NCBI GenBank assembly: GCA_019420085.1
Contig: JAHZHV010000133.1
Coordinates: 1-12,877, forward strand
Origin: Christensenella sp.
Lineage (GTDB): Bacteria; Bacillota; Clostridia; Christensenellales; Maliibacteriaceae
Reading direction: 5' to 3'
DNA: 12,877 bases
Position numbers and translations under genes: made by a program. This document shows, one piece after another, positions 7,489 through 12,877 of this stretch. Numbering within the stretch: the first letter of the stretch is position 1; every line of letters starts with the position of its first letter. The notes under the pieces are model-generated. The model was not told the origin of the DNA, searched no databases, and saw only the letters and a list, made by a program, of their open reading frames with translations.

Positions 7489-7623
7489 TCAATCCTGTTT
7501 CTTGCCGCGCGTCGTCTTGTTTAACAGCACCATGGCCAGAATAATCACAGCGGCTACAATCAGTACGCCTGCCATTCCCTTGGCCATAATACCCAGACAA
7601 ACTTTAAACAGTTCTACGTTCAT
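7489..7623 (-). CDS. OadG-related small transporter subunit (44 aa)
   Basis: Small single-span membrane protein with the chain MNVELFKVCLGIMAKGMAGV at its N-terminus, a hydrophobic helix at about 17-34 and a basic tail with TTRGKKQD. The pattern of a short lead, GMAG, a hydrophobic run and a lysine-rich end matches the gamma-like small subunits found beside decarboxylase beta subunits in Clostridia. In oxaloacetate decarboxylase the gamma subunit holds the complex together at the membrane. It lies 17 nt after the beta-subunit stop, with GGGAGG (7634-7639) 10 nt before its ATG, so it is almost certainly co-translated with that gene. Classical OadG is about 80 residues and has a soluble zinc-binding tail, which is lacking here. 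No terminator is visible between this gene and the pyrR promoter. Confidence 0.85.
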   Translation of the reverse strand: MNVELFKVCLGIMAKGMAGVLIVAAVIILAMVLLNKTTRGKKQD

Positions 7624-7640
7624 ATCTGTTCATCCTCCCA

Positions 7641-8771
7641 TTACAGCACATGCATGACAAGGCTCAAAATCAGTCCGCCCGCAATAACGGACGCGACCTG
7701 TCCGGAAACATTGACACCAATGGTATGCATCAAAAGGAAATTCTGATTGTCTTCTTCCAGGCCCATCTTATGCACAACGCGCGCTGACATCGGGAAAGCG
7801 GAAATTCCCGCTGCACCAATCATCGGATTGATCTTTCGACGGCTGAACAGATTCAGAATCTTGGCAAAAAGCACGCCGCCAACCGTATCAAAGATGAATG
7901 CAATCAGTCCAAGGCCCATGATCATCAGCGTCTGGACACTCAGGAAATACTGTGCCTGCATCTTTGTCGCGATCGTAAGTCCCAAAAACAACGTGACCAG
8001 ATTTGCCAACACCTTCTGCGCCGTTTCAGACAGATTATCCAGTACGCCGCACTCACGGATCAAATTACCGAACATCAAAAATCCAATCAGCGCAACGCTG
8101 CGGGGCGCAACAAGTCCTGCAATGACAGTAATGACGATCGGGAAAAGAATTCTGGTGGTCCGAGAGACCTCTGCCGGTTCATACGGCATACGAATCATAC
8201 GCTCTTTTTTCGTCGTAATCAGCCGAATCACAGGCGGCTGAATAATTGGCACAAGCGCCATATAGGAATACGCCGCAACCATGATCGCGCCGGTGTAATT
8301 GGAGTTTAAGTACTGCGCTACGAAAATGGAAGTCGGTCCATCTGCAGCGCCAATAATTGCAATGGAAGCAGCATCCTTCAGTTCAAACCCAAACAGCGCC
8401 GCCAAACACAATGTAAAGAAAATGCCGAACTGCGCCGCCGCACCAAAGATCATGAGTTTGGGATTGGACAGCAGCGGACCAAAATCAATCATCGCACCAA
8501 TACCGATAAACAGGATCAGCGGAAACAATTCATTTGCAATGCCGGCATTAAACAGTACATCCAGCGCCCCGCTTTCGCTGACACCTTCATAAACCTGCGT
8601 TACTGCACCGGACATGGGCAGATTCACCAAAATCGCTCCAAATCCCATCGGCAAAAGCAGTGTCGGTTCCATTTGCTTTTTAATGGCAAGATAGATCAGA
8701 ATACCGCCAATGAGCCACATGACAATCTGCTGCCATTGAATCAGCAGAATGTTTTCGTAAATCACTTCCAT
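7641..8771 (-). CDS. Na+-transporting carboxylic acid decarboxylase, beta subunit (OadB/GcdB family)
   Basis: Integral membrane subunit that decarboxylates carboxybiotin and uses the energy to export Na+. The 376 residues match the family length. Characteristic stretches are ILIYLAIKKQMEPTLLLPMG (24-43), GAADGPTSIF (141-150, with the conserved ion-pathway Asp144), NPMIGAAGISAFPMSARV (315-332) and MHTIGVNVSGQVASVIAGG (348-366). Substrate is not decidable from this subunit: oxaloacetate, glutaconyl-CoA and methylmalonyl-CoA decarboxylases share it. The ATG at 8769-8771 gives the normal short N-terminus. An upstream in-frame GTG at 8832-8834 lies only about 6 nt from the inferred transcription start and lacks a ribosome binding site, so it is rejected. 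The Shine-Dalgarno of the chosen start is weak (GGAC, 9 nt away). No alpha (carboxyltransferase) or biotin-carrier gene is in the window. Confidence 0.93.
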   Translation of the reverse strand: MEVIYENILLIQWQQIVMWLIGGILIYLAIKKQMEPTLLLPMGFGAILVNLPMSGAVTQVYEGVSESGALDVLFNAGIANELFPLILFIGIGAMIDFGPLLSNPKLMIFGAAAQFGIFFTLCLAALFGFELKDAASIAIIGAADGPTSIFVAQYLNSNYTGAIMVAAYSYMALVPIIQPPVIRLITTKKERMIRMPYEPAEVSRTTRILFPIVITVIAGLVAPRSVALIGFLMFGNLIRECGVLDNLSETAQKVLANLVTLFLGLTIATKMQAQYFLSVQTLMIMGLGLIAFIFDTVGGVLFAKILNLFSRRKINPMIGAAGISAFPMSARVVHKMGLEEDNQNFLLMHTIGVNVSGQVASVIAGGLILSLVMHVL

Positions 8772-8846
8772 AGTCTTTGGGTCCGTTCCTTTCTTTCGCT
8801 CTGCGCGAACGGGCTTTACGTCAAAAAAACGCACACGAATAGTCTT

Positions 8847-8855
8847 ATTATAGCA
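8847..8855 (-). promoter_or_regulatory. Extended -10 promoter of the decarboxylase beta/OadG-like unit
   Basis: On the minus strand TGC precedes a perfect TATAAT (8847-8852), an extended -10 element. No good -35 is found 16-18 bp upstream. Transcription would begin near 8840, giving a leader of about 69 nt. It is divergent from the kdpD-like promoter, with 67 bp between the two -10 boxes. Confidence 0.65.
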
Positions 8856-8857
8856 GT

Positions 8858-8910
8858 TTCTTACAATTTTGCTATCCTTATTTTCTCTATCTTAACAGGT
8901 TCTTAGCATT
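8858..8910 (+). repeat. Direct repeat TTCTTAnnATT, two copies 42 bp apart
   Basis: TTCTTACAATT (8858-8868) and TTCTTAGCATT (8900-8910) agree at 9 of 11 positions. They are offset by 42 bp, about four helical turns, and lie between the divergent beta-subunit and kinase promoters. They could be binding sites for an OmpR-type regulator such as the neighbouring KdpE-like protein. Function is inference. Confidence 0.35.
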
Positions 8911-8916
8911 CCTGCG

Positions 8917-8925
8917 TGGTATACT
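8917..8925 (+). promoter_or_regulatory. Extended -10 promoter of the kdpD/kdpE-like operon
   Basis: TGG (8917-8919) precedes TATACT (8920-8925). There is no good -35 at the usual distance, which is common for extended -10 or activated promoters. Transcription would begin near 8932, with a leader of about 55 nt. Confidence 0.6.
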
Positions 8926-8944
8926 CATTTCATACTGTCGTTAG

Positions 8945-8957
8945 ACATCATTGATGT
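8945..8957. repeat. Palindrome ACATCATTGATGT in the kinase leader
   Basis: ACATCA (8945-8950) and TGATGT (8952-8957) are perfect inverted half-sites around one T. A second, shorter one, CATCAGATG (8963-8971), follows at once. Both fall just after the inferred transcription start and before the ribosome binding site. They could be an operator or a small leader hairpin. Confidence 0.45.
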
Positions 8958-8986
8958 AAACGGCATCAGATGGAGACCCGATACGC

Positions 8987-10066
8987 ATGAAAACAAGGCA
9001 AAAAACCTTCTCGCAGCAGCTGTCCTCCTATTTCCCGTTATGCTGGCGCGACACACTGGTCAGCGTGCTGATCTTTTCCTGTGCTTGTGGTGTATGCGCG
9101 CTTTTGTGGCTTTTTTTCCACGAAGAAGATATGCATGTGCCACTGATTTTCGTACTCGCGGTGCTGATTATTTCCCGTTGCACAAACGGTTACTTCTATG
9201 GAATTACAGCTTCATTCCTGGGTACAATCGTCGCCAACTACATCTTTACCTATCCGTATTTGACCATAAATTTTACCATGAGCGGCTACCCGCTGTGTTT
9301 TACCGTCATGCTCGCCGTGTCCGTTTTGACCTGTGCCATGACGACACGGATTAAACAGGCCGAACAGCTGCGTCTTGAAACAGAACAGGAAAAAATGCGC
9401 GCCAACCTCCTGCGGGCCGTGTCACATGATCTTCGTACGCCTTTGACTTCAATTTTAGGTGCAACAAGCGCCGTGTTGGACAACCAGGATGCGCTTTCTG
9501 CACAGGAAACGCGTCAGCTCTTAAGCGGTGTACGCGATGATGCCCAATGGCTGATCCGCATTGTGGAAAACCTTTTATCCATCACGCGCATCGACAGTCA
9601 AACTGCAACGCTGCACACCGAACCGGAACTTGGTGAGGAAATTCTGGCAGAGGCGATTCAAAAATTCAAAAAACGTTTTGCCGAAATTGAAGTTACCGTC
9701 AGTGCACCGCAGGAAATGCTGTTTATTCCCATGGATGCCACGTTGATCGAACAGGTTATTCTGAATCTGATGGAAAACGCTGCGATACATGGTAAGACGA
9801 CCACACATATTGACGTACGTCTGCAGCGGGATGAACATACTGCACGTTTCTGCGTAACGGACAACGGACGGGGCATTACCCCGCAGGCATTTCCGCGTCT
9901 TTTTGAAGGTTATTTCGTACATTCAGACGATTCCCGCAATATGGGCATCGGTCTTTCCGTGTGTATGTCCATTATTCGCGCACATCACGGACATATGTAC
10001 GCCGAAAATGTCGCTGGCGCAGGCGCGCGGTTCACTTTTATTCTTCCGCTTGAAAAGGAGGCTTGA
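8987..10066 (+). CDS. KdpD-like sensor histidine kinase lacking the N-terminal KdpD/Usp domains
   Basis: Membrane sensor kinase of a two-component system. The 359 residues begin with a DUF4118-type bundle of about four membrane segments (roughly 22-44, 51-65, 69-89, 102-119), including the typical NGYFYGITASFLGTIVANYI and FTYPYLTINFTMSGYPL. A HisKA domain follows with the phospho-accepting His147 in AVSHDLRTPLTS, then an ATPase domain with LNLMENAAIHG (N-box Asn264), DNGRGI (292-297) and NMGIGLSV (318-325). Classical KdpD is about 900 residues with a cytoplasmic N-terminal KdpD domain and a Usp domain; both are absent, and the open frame starts cleanly here with GGAG (8972-8975) 11 nt before the ATG. 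The regulator follows 7 nt after the stop. No kdpFABC potassium-pump genes are in the window, so the K+-related role is an inference from family membership. Confidence 0.92.
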   Translation: MKTRQKTFSQQLSSYFPLCWRDTLVSVLIFSCACGVCALLWLFFHEEDMHVPLIFVLAVLIISRCTNGYFYGITASFLGTIVANYIFTYPYLTINFTMSGYPLCFTVMLAVSVLTCAMTTRIKQAEQLRLETEQEKMRANLLRAVSHDLRTPLTSILGATSAVLDNQDALSAQETRQLLSGVRDDAQWLIRIVENLLSITRIDSQTATLHTEPELGEEILAEAIQKFKKRFAEIEVTVSAPQEMLFIPMDATLIEQVILNLMENAAIHGKTTTHIDVRLQRDEHTARFCVTDNGRGITPQAFPRLFEGYFVHSDDSRNMGIGLSVCMSIIRAHHGHMYAENVAGAGARFTFILPLEKEA

Positions 10067-10073
10067 ACATTCC

Positions 10074-10781
10074 TTGGCTGTAAAAGACAAAATCCTGCTT
10101 GTTGAAGACGAGCGAAGCATCAGCAGCTTTATCGGCGCTGTACTCAACGCCAACAATTATGATGTACTCTATGCCCACAGCGGCCTGGAGGCGCAAACCA
10201 TGATCTCATCACATTGTCCCAATCTGATCATTTTGGATCTTGGACTGCCGGATATGGATGGGCTGGATATCATCCGCCGTGTGCGGCAATGGTCACAGTT
10301 ACCCATCGTCGTGGTGTCTGCGCGCACATATGAACGCGATAAAGTTGCCGCATTGGATCTTGGTGCGGATGACTACATTACCAAACCTTTCGGCACAGAC
10401 GAGCTGCTGGCACGCATTCGCACGGCGCTGCGGCATACTCGCACGCAGGACGCCAATCCCAGCCTGGCACAGACCGGTAAATTCCATGCCGGCGGTATGA
10501 CAATTGATTATGACAAACATCACGTCTATATCGATGGGGAAAACGTGCATCTGACGCAAAATGAATACCGTATCGTCGCATTGCTGGGACGCTATGCCGG
10601 AAAGGTTCTGACATACGATTACCTTCTTCGGGAACTGTGGGGGCCCGCAGCCCGCGGCAATAATCAGATTCTCCGCGTAAACATGGCCAATATCCGCCGT
10701 AAAATCGAAAAAAATCCCGCTGAACCGGTGTACATCTTTACGGAAGTTGGCGTCGGCTATCGTATGATTGATCCGGATTGA
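10074..10781 (+). CDS. KdpE-like response regulator, OmpR/PhoB family
   Basis: DNA-binding partner of the preceding kinase. The 235 residues contain a receiver domain (acidic pair Glu11-Asp12, phospho-acceptor Asp55 in LDLGLPD, Ser82 in SARTYERDK, Lys104 in ITKPFG) and an OmpR-type winged helix from about 138 to the end (LTQNEYRIVALL, RVNMANIRRKIE, TEVGVGYRM). The stretch QLPIVVVSARTYERDKVAAL (76-95) and the following LDLGADDYITKPFG are very close to KdpE. The best start is TTG at 10074-10076: it gives the normal MAVKDKILLVEDE N-terminus, and AAGGAGG (10055-10061) lies 12 nt upstream, overlapping the end of the kinase gene. No ATG or GTG is in frame near there; the frame open further upstream runs inside the kinase gene. 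A terminator follows at once. Confidence 0.93.
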   Translation: MAVKDKILLVEDERSISSFIGAVLNANNYDVLYAHSGLEAQTMISSHCPNLIILDLGLPDMDGLDIIRRVRQWSQLPIVVVSARTYERDKVAALDLGADDYITKPFGTDELLARIRTALRHTRTQDANPSLAQTGKFHAGGMTIDYDKHHVYIDGENVHLTQNEYRIVALLGRYAGKVLTYDYLLRELWGPAARGNNQILRVNMANIRRKIEKNPAEPVYIFTEVGVGYRMIDPD

Positions 10782-10782
10782 A

Positions 10783-10822
10783 ACAAGCCGTCCGCGCACA
10801 GGCTGCGGACGGCTTGTTTTTT
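10783..10822 (+). terminator. Intrinsic terminator after the KdpE-like regulator
   Basis: A perfect 13-bp stem, ACAAGCCGTCCGC (10783-10795) with GCGGACGGCTTGT (10805-10817), has a 9-nt loop and leads into six T residues (10817-10822). It starts right after the stop codon and isolates the two-component operon from argS. Confidence 0.95.
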
Positions 10823-10843
10823 GCCGCGCCTGCAACAAAGTAT

Positions 10844-10872
10844 TGGCTTGTCCTGCATTGCCGTGGTATGAT
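10844..10872 (+). promoter_or_regulatory. Promoter of argS
   Basis: TTGGCT (10844-10849), a 17-bp spacer and TATGAT (10867-10872) are preceded by TGG, an extended -10. Transcription would begin near 10879, leaving about 35 nt before the ATG. No T-box-like leader fits in so short a space. Confidence 0.7.
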
Positions 10873-10913
10873 AAAAGTGTTACTGATTTATATATGCAAG
10901 GAGTTTTGTCCAG

Positions 10914-12620
10914 ATGGATTTTGCAGCCGAACTGGCCGCGCTGCTGTATACATGCAGCGACGCGTTGTCTACCGAAGAGTATCGCGCACTTTTTGAAACA
11001 CCCCCCGAACGTTCGCTTGGGGATTACGCGCTTCCCTGTTTCAAGCTGGCACGCACCATGCGTAAGGCGCCGCCACAAATTGCCGCGTCACTGCATGATG
11101 CACTGATTTCCCGCGGCTTGCCTGCGTGGCTGAGTGATGTACAAGTTGTCGGCGGATATCTGAACTTCTTTCTGGATCGCGCAAATTTCGCCCGCACAAC
11201 GTTGGAAACCATCGCTGCACGCGGACAGGACTATGGCAAGACAGATATCGGCCATGGACGTGTCGTATGTCTTGACTACTCATCCATTAACATCGCCAAA
11301 CCGTTTCACATCGGTCACCTGAGCAGTACCGTTATCGGCAACTCTTTGTACCGCATCTATAATTTTTTAGGATATAAGAGTGTCGGCATCAATCATCTTG
11401 GCGACTGGGGTACACAGTTTGGGAAACTGATCGTCGCTTATCAAAAATGGGGCGATGAAGCACGTATTGAAAAAGAAGGCGTGCGCGCACTGTTGGAGAT
11501 CTACGTCCGCTTCCATGAGGAAGCCGAGCAAGACCCGTCATTGGAAGAAGAGGCGCGTGCCTGGTTCCTGAAAATTGAACAGGGTGATGCCGAAGCGATG
11601 CGGCTTTTTGACTGGTTTCGCCGTATTACCATTGAGGAAGTACAGCGTGTCTATGCGTTGCTTGACGTGCACTTTGATTCCTATGCCGGTGAAAGTTTCT
11701 ACAACGACAAAATGGATCGCGTGATCGACGAATTGACGCAAAAAGGGCTCCTGGTTGAAAGTCAGGGCGCCAAAGTTGTCGATCTTTCTGACTGCAATAT
11801 GCCGCCGTGTATGATTCTTAAAGCCGATGGCGCTACGTTATACGCCACGCGCGATATCGCTGCGGCGCTGTATCGCAAAGACACCTATGACTTTGCCAAG
11901 TGTCTCTATGTCGTCGCCTATCAGCAGAATCTGCATTTTGCCCAGTGGTTCAAAGTCATTGAAAAGATGGGCTATGATTGGTATAAGGATCTTGAACATG
12001 TTGCATTCGGCATGGTTTCGCTGCAAGACGGTACGCTCTCCACGCGCCACGGCAAAGTGGTTTTCCTGGAAGAGGTTCTGCAAAAAGCAATTGAAAAGGC
12101 TGCCGATATCATGCGCGAAAAAAATCCCAATCTGGAGAATTTCGATGAGATCGCCCGGCAGGTCGGCGTCGGCGCAGTTGTATTCAACACATTGTTCAAT
12201 TCACGCATCAAAGATATTACCTTCTCTTATGATCGTGCGCTGAATTTCGATGGAGAAACCGGTCCGTATGTGCAGTACACACACGCCCGCATTTGCAGCG
12301 TTCTGGCCAAAGCCGGTGATATCCCCGATGCCACGCCTGATTACGACGCACTTTGTGACGAGGAAGCACAGCGCCTGCTGGTCAGCCTTGCACGGTTCGG
12401 CGACGTCGTTGTCAGCGCCGCGCGTGAGAACGAACCGTATCTGATCGTGCGCTATGCTGTAGAAGTGGCACAGGCATACAATCGCTTCTATTACGAACAT
12501 CGCATTCTGTGCGACGATGCCGGTCAAACCGCCGCACGTCTTGCATTAACGCGCGCCTGCGGTATTGTTTTGAAAAATGCATTGACCTTAATCGGCATCG
12601 CCGCACCGGTGAGGATGTAA
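10914..12620 (+). CDS. argS: Arginyl-tRNA synthetase
   Basis: Class I aminoacyl-tRNA synthetase that charges tRNA-Arg with arginine in the cytoplasm. The 568 residues are complete: an N-terminal Add-1-like tRNA-binding domain (1-110), the catalytic core with SSINIAKPFHIGHL (123-136, HIGH at 132-135) and GINHLGDWGTQFGKL (158-172), then YATRDIAAALYR (310-321), and the C-terminal anticodon-binding helical domain with FDGETGPYVQYTHARI (445-460). The KMSKS loop is degenerate, LSTRHGKVVF at 375-384. Many arginyl enzymes lack the canonical loop and carry a Lys just before HIGH, here Lys129. The ATG follows AAGGAG (10898-10903) with 10 nt spacing. It has its own promoter, and the next gene starts 3 nt after its stop. 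Confidence 0.97.
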   Translation: MDFAAELAALLYTCSDALSTEEYRALFETPPERSLGDYALPCFKLARTMRKAPPQIAASLHDALISRGLPAWLSDVQVVGGYLNFFLDRANFARTTLETIAARGQDYGKTDIGHGRVVCLDYSSINIAKPFHIGHLSSTVIGNSLYRIYNFLGYKSVGINHLGDWGTQFGKLIVAYQKWGDEARIEKEGVRALLEIYVRFHEEAEQDPSLEEEARAWFLKIEQGDAEAMRLFDWFRRITIEEVQRVYALLDVHFDSYAGESFYNDKMDRVIDELTQKGLLVESQGAKVVDLSDCNMPPCMILKADGATLYATRDIAAALYRKDTYDFAKCLYVVAYQQNLHFAQWFKVIEKMGYDWYKDLEHVAFGMVSLQDGTLSTRHGKVVFLEEVLQKAIEKAADIMREKNPNLENFDEIARQVGVGAVVFNTLFNSRIKDITFSYDRALNFDGETGPYVQYTHARICSVLAKAGDIPDATPDYDALCDEEAQRLLVSLARFGDVVVSAARENEPYLIVRYAVEVAQAYNRFYYEHRILCDDAGQTAARLALTRACGIVLKNALTLIGIAAPVRM

Positions 12621-12623
12621 GTC

Positions 12624-12877
12624 ATGGCACGGCAAAAAAGCGGCGCAAATGCGTACGAACGCTTTGTATGCCGCCCGCTGAATTACGCAGGAGCAGGTTT
12701 TTTCTGTTCCTATGTGCTTGGATTGCTATTATCGCAGCTTGCGCAAATACCTGCCTTTTCCATGCTTTCCTATGTTGCAGGCGCACTCAGTGCCGATTCG
12801 ATGTTGATCGGCGCCGTCGTCGGTGCAGCGGTTGTACTCGCATTTGACGCTGCGCCGCTGTGTGTACTCTGCGGCGC
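12624..12877 (+). CDS. Unidentified membrane protein, N-terminal part (possible PTS IIC-like)
   Basis: The frame opens with ATG at 12624, 3 nt after the argS stop, with GAGG (12611-12614) 9 nt upstream inside the end of argS. It stays open to the window edge: 84 codons. The start is a polar, basic lead (MARQKSGANAYERFVCRP) followed by a hydrophobic segment at about 21-42 and another at about 59-82 (MLIGAVVGAAVVLAFDAAPL), so it is an integral membrane protein with its first span near the N-terminus. The small-residue-rich second span ending in APL resembles PTS_EIIC_2-type permeases, but too little is visible to be sure. No signal peptidase site is evident. Tight linkage suggests co-transcription with argS, without implying a shared role. 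Confidence 0.8.
   Translation, partial: MARQKSGANAYERFVCRPLNYAGAGFFCSYVLGLLLSQLAQIPAFSMLSYVAGALSADSMLIGAVVGAAVVLAFDAAPLCVLCG

Noticed and set aside
7482..7492. Palindrome TTGACCGTCAA at the end of the OadG-like gene
   Set aside because: It is short, overlaps the stop codon and has no partner copy; likely chance. It is not a terminator because no U-tract follows.
10299..11078. 259-codon minus-strand open frame across the regulator, terminator and argS start
   Set aside because: It crosses an intrinsic terminator and two well-supported genes; no family resemblance.
1..12877. CRISPR arrays, tRNA or rRNA genes, insertion sequences, phage or toxin-antitoxin genes
   Set aside because: I looked for repeated spacers, cloverleaf arms and transposase or integrase motifs on both strands and found none that hold up.

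Overview
The window reads as a stretch of chromosome from a Gram-positive anaerobe, most likely a member of the Clostridia with mid-range GC. Four things point that way: strong AGGAGG-type ribosome binding sites throughout, a PyrR-type RNA attenuator in front of pyrR, a DegV protein, and a membrane decarboxylase beta subunit paired with a tiny OadG-like protein. I cannot name a genus from sequence alone. Gene content is chromosomal and mostly housekeeping. I see no transposase, integrase, phage gene, CRISPR array, tRNA or rRNA.

Layout. Positions 1-1713 (minus) hold the translational GTPase typA/bipA, cut at its C-terminus by the window edge and driven by a near-consensus promoter. Diverging from it on the plus strand are degV (1946-2815), an intrinsic terminator, then glycerol dehydrogenase gldA (2888-3982) and a galactokinase-family kinase (4030-5289). 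A long hairpin at 5297-5339 terminates transcription from both sides. On the minus strand follow the uracil permease (5353-6723) and pyrR (6737-7279), one operon with a consensus promoter and a PyrR-binding attenuator leader of about 140 nt. Upstream of that, still on the minus strand, is a two-gene unit: a sodium-pump decarboxylase beta subunit (7641-8771) and a 44-residue OadG-like membrane protein (7489-7623). Diverging from it on the plus strand is a two-component system, a short KdpD-type kinase (8987-10066) and a KdpE-type regulator (10074-10781), closed by a strong terminator. Last come argS (10914-12620) and the start of an unrecognised membrane protein (12624 to the right edge).

How the genes fit together. 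pyrR and the permease form a self-regulated pyrimidine salvage unit: PyrR with bound UMP/UTP should stabilise the leader hairpin that lets the terminator form. gldA and the kinase are probably co-transcribed, but the substrate of the kinase is uncertain because the galactose-contacting Glu of classical galactokinases is Asn here. The beta/OadG-like pair lacks the biotin-dependent alpha subunit, which must be encoded elsewhere if the pump works. The Kdp-type pair lies next to no kdpFABC genes in this window, and its kinase lacks the large cytoplasmic N-terminal sensor region of classical KdpD.

No clearly new biological system is visible. The points most worth checking are the orphan Na+ pump subunits, the truncated Kdp-like sensor with symmetric and repeated sites in its shared promoter region, the unusual kinase active site, and the unidentified membrane protein after argS.
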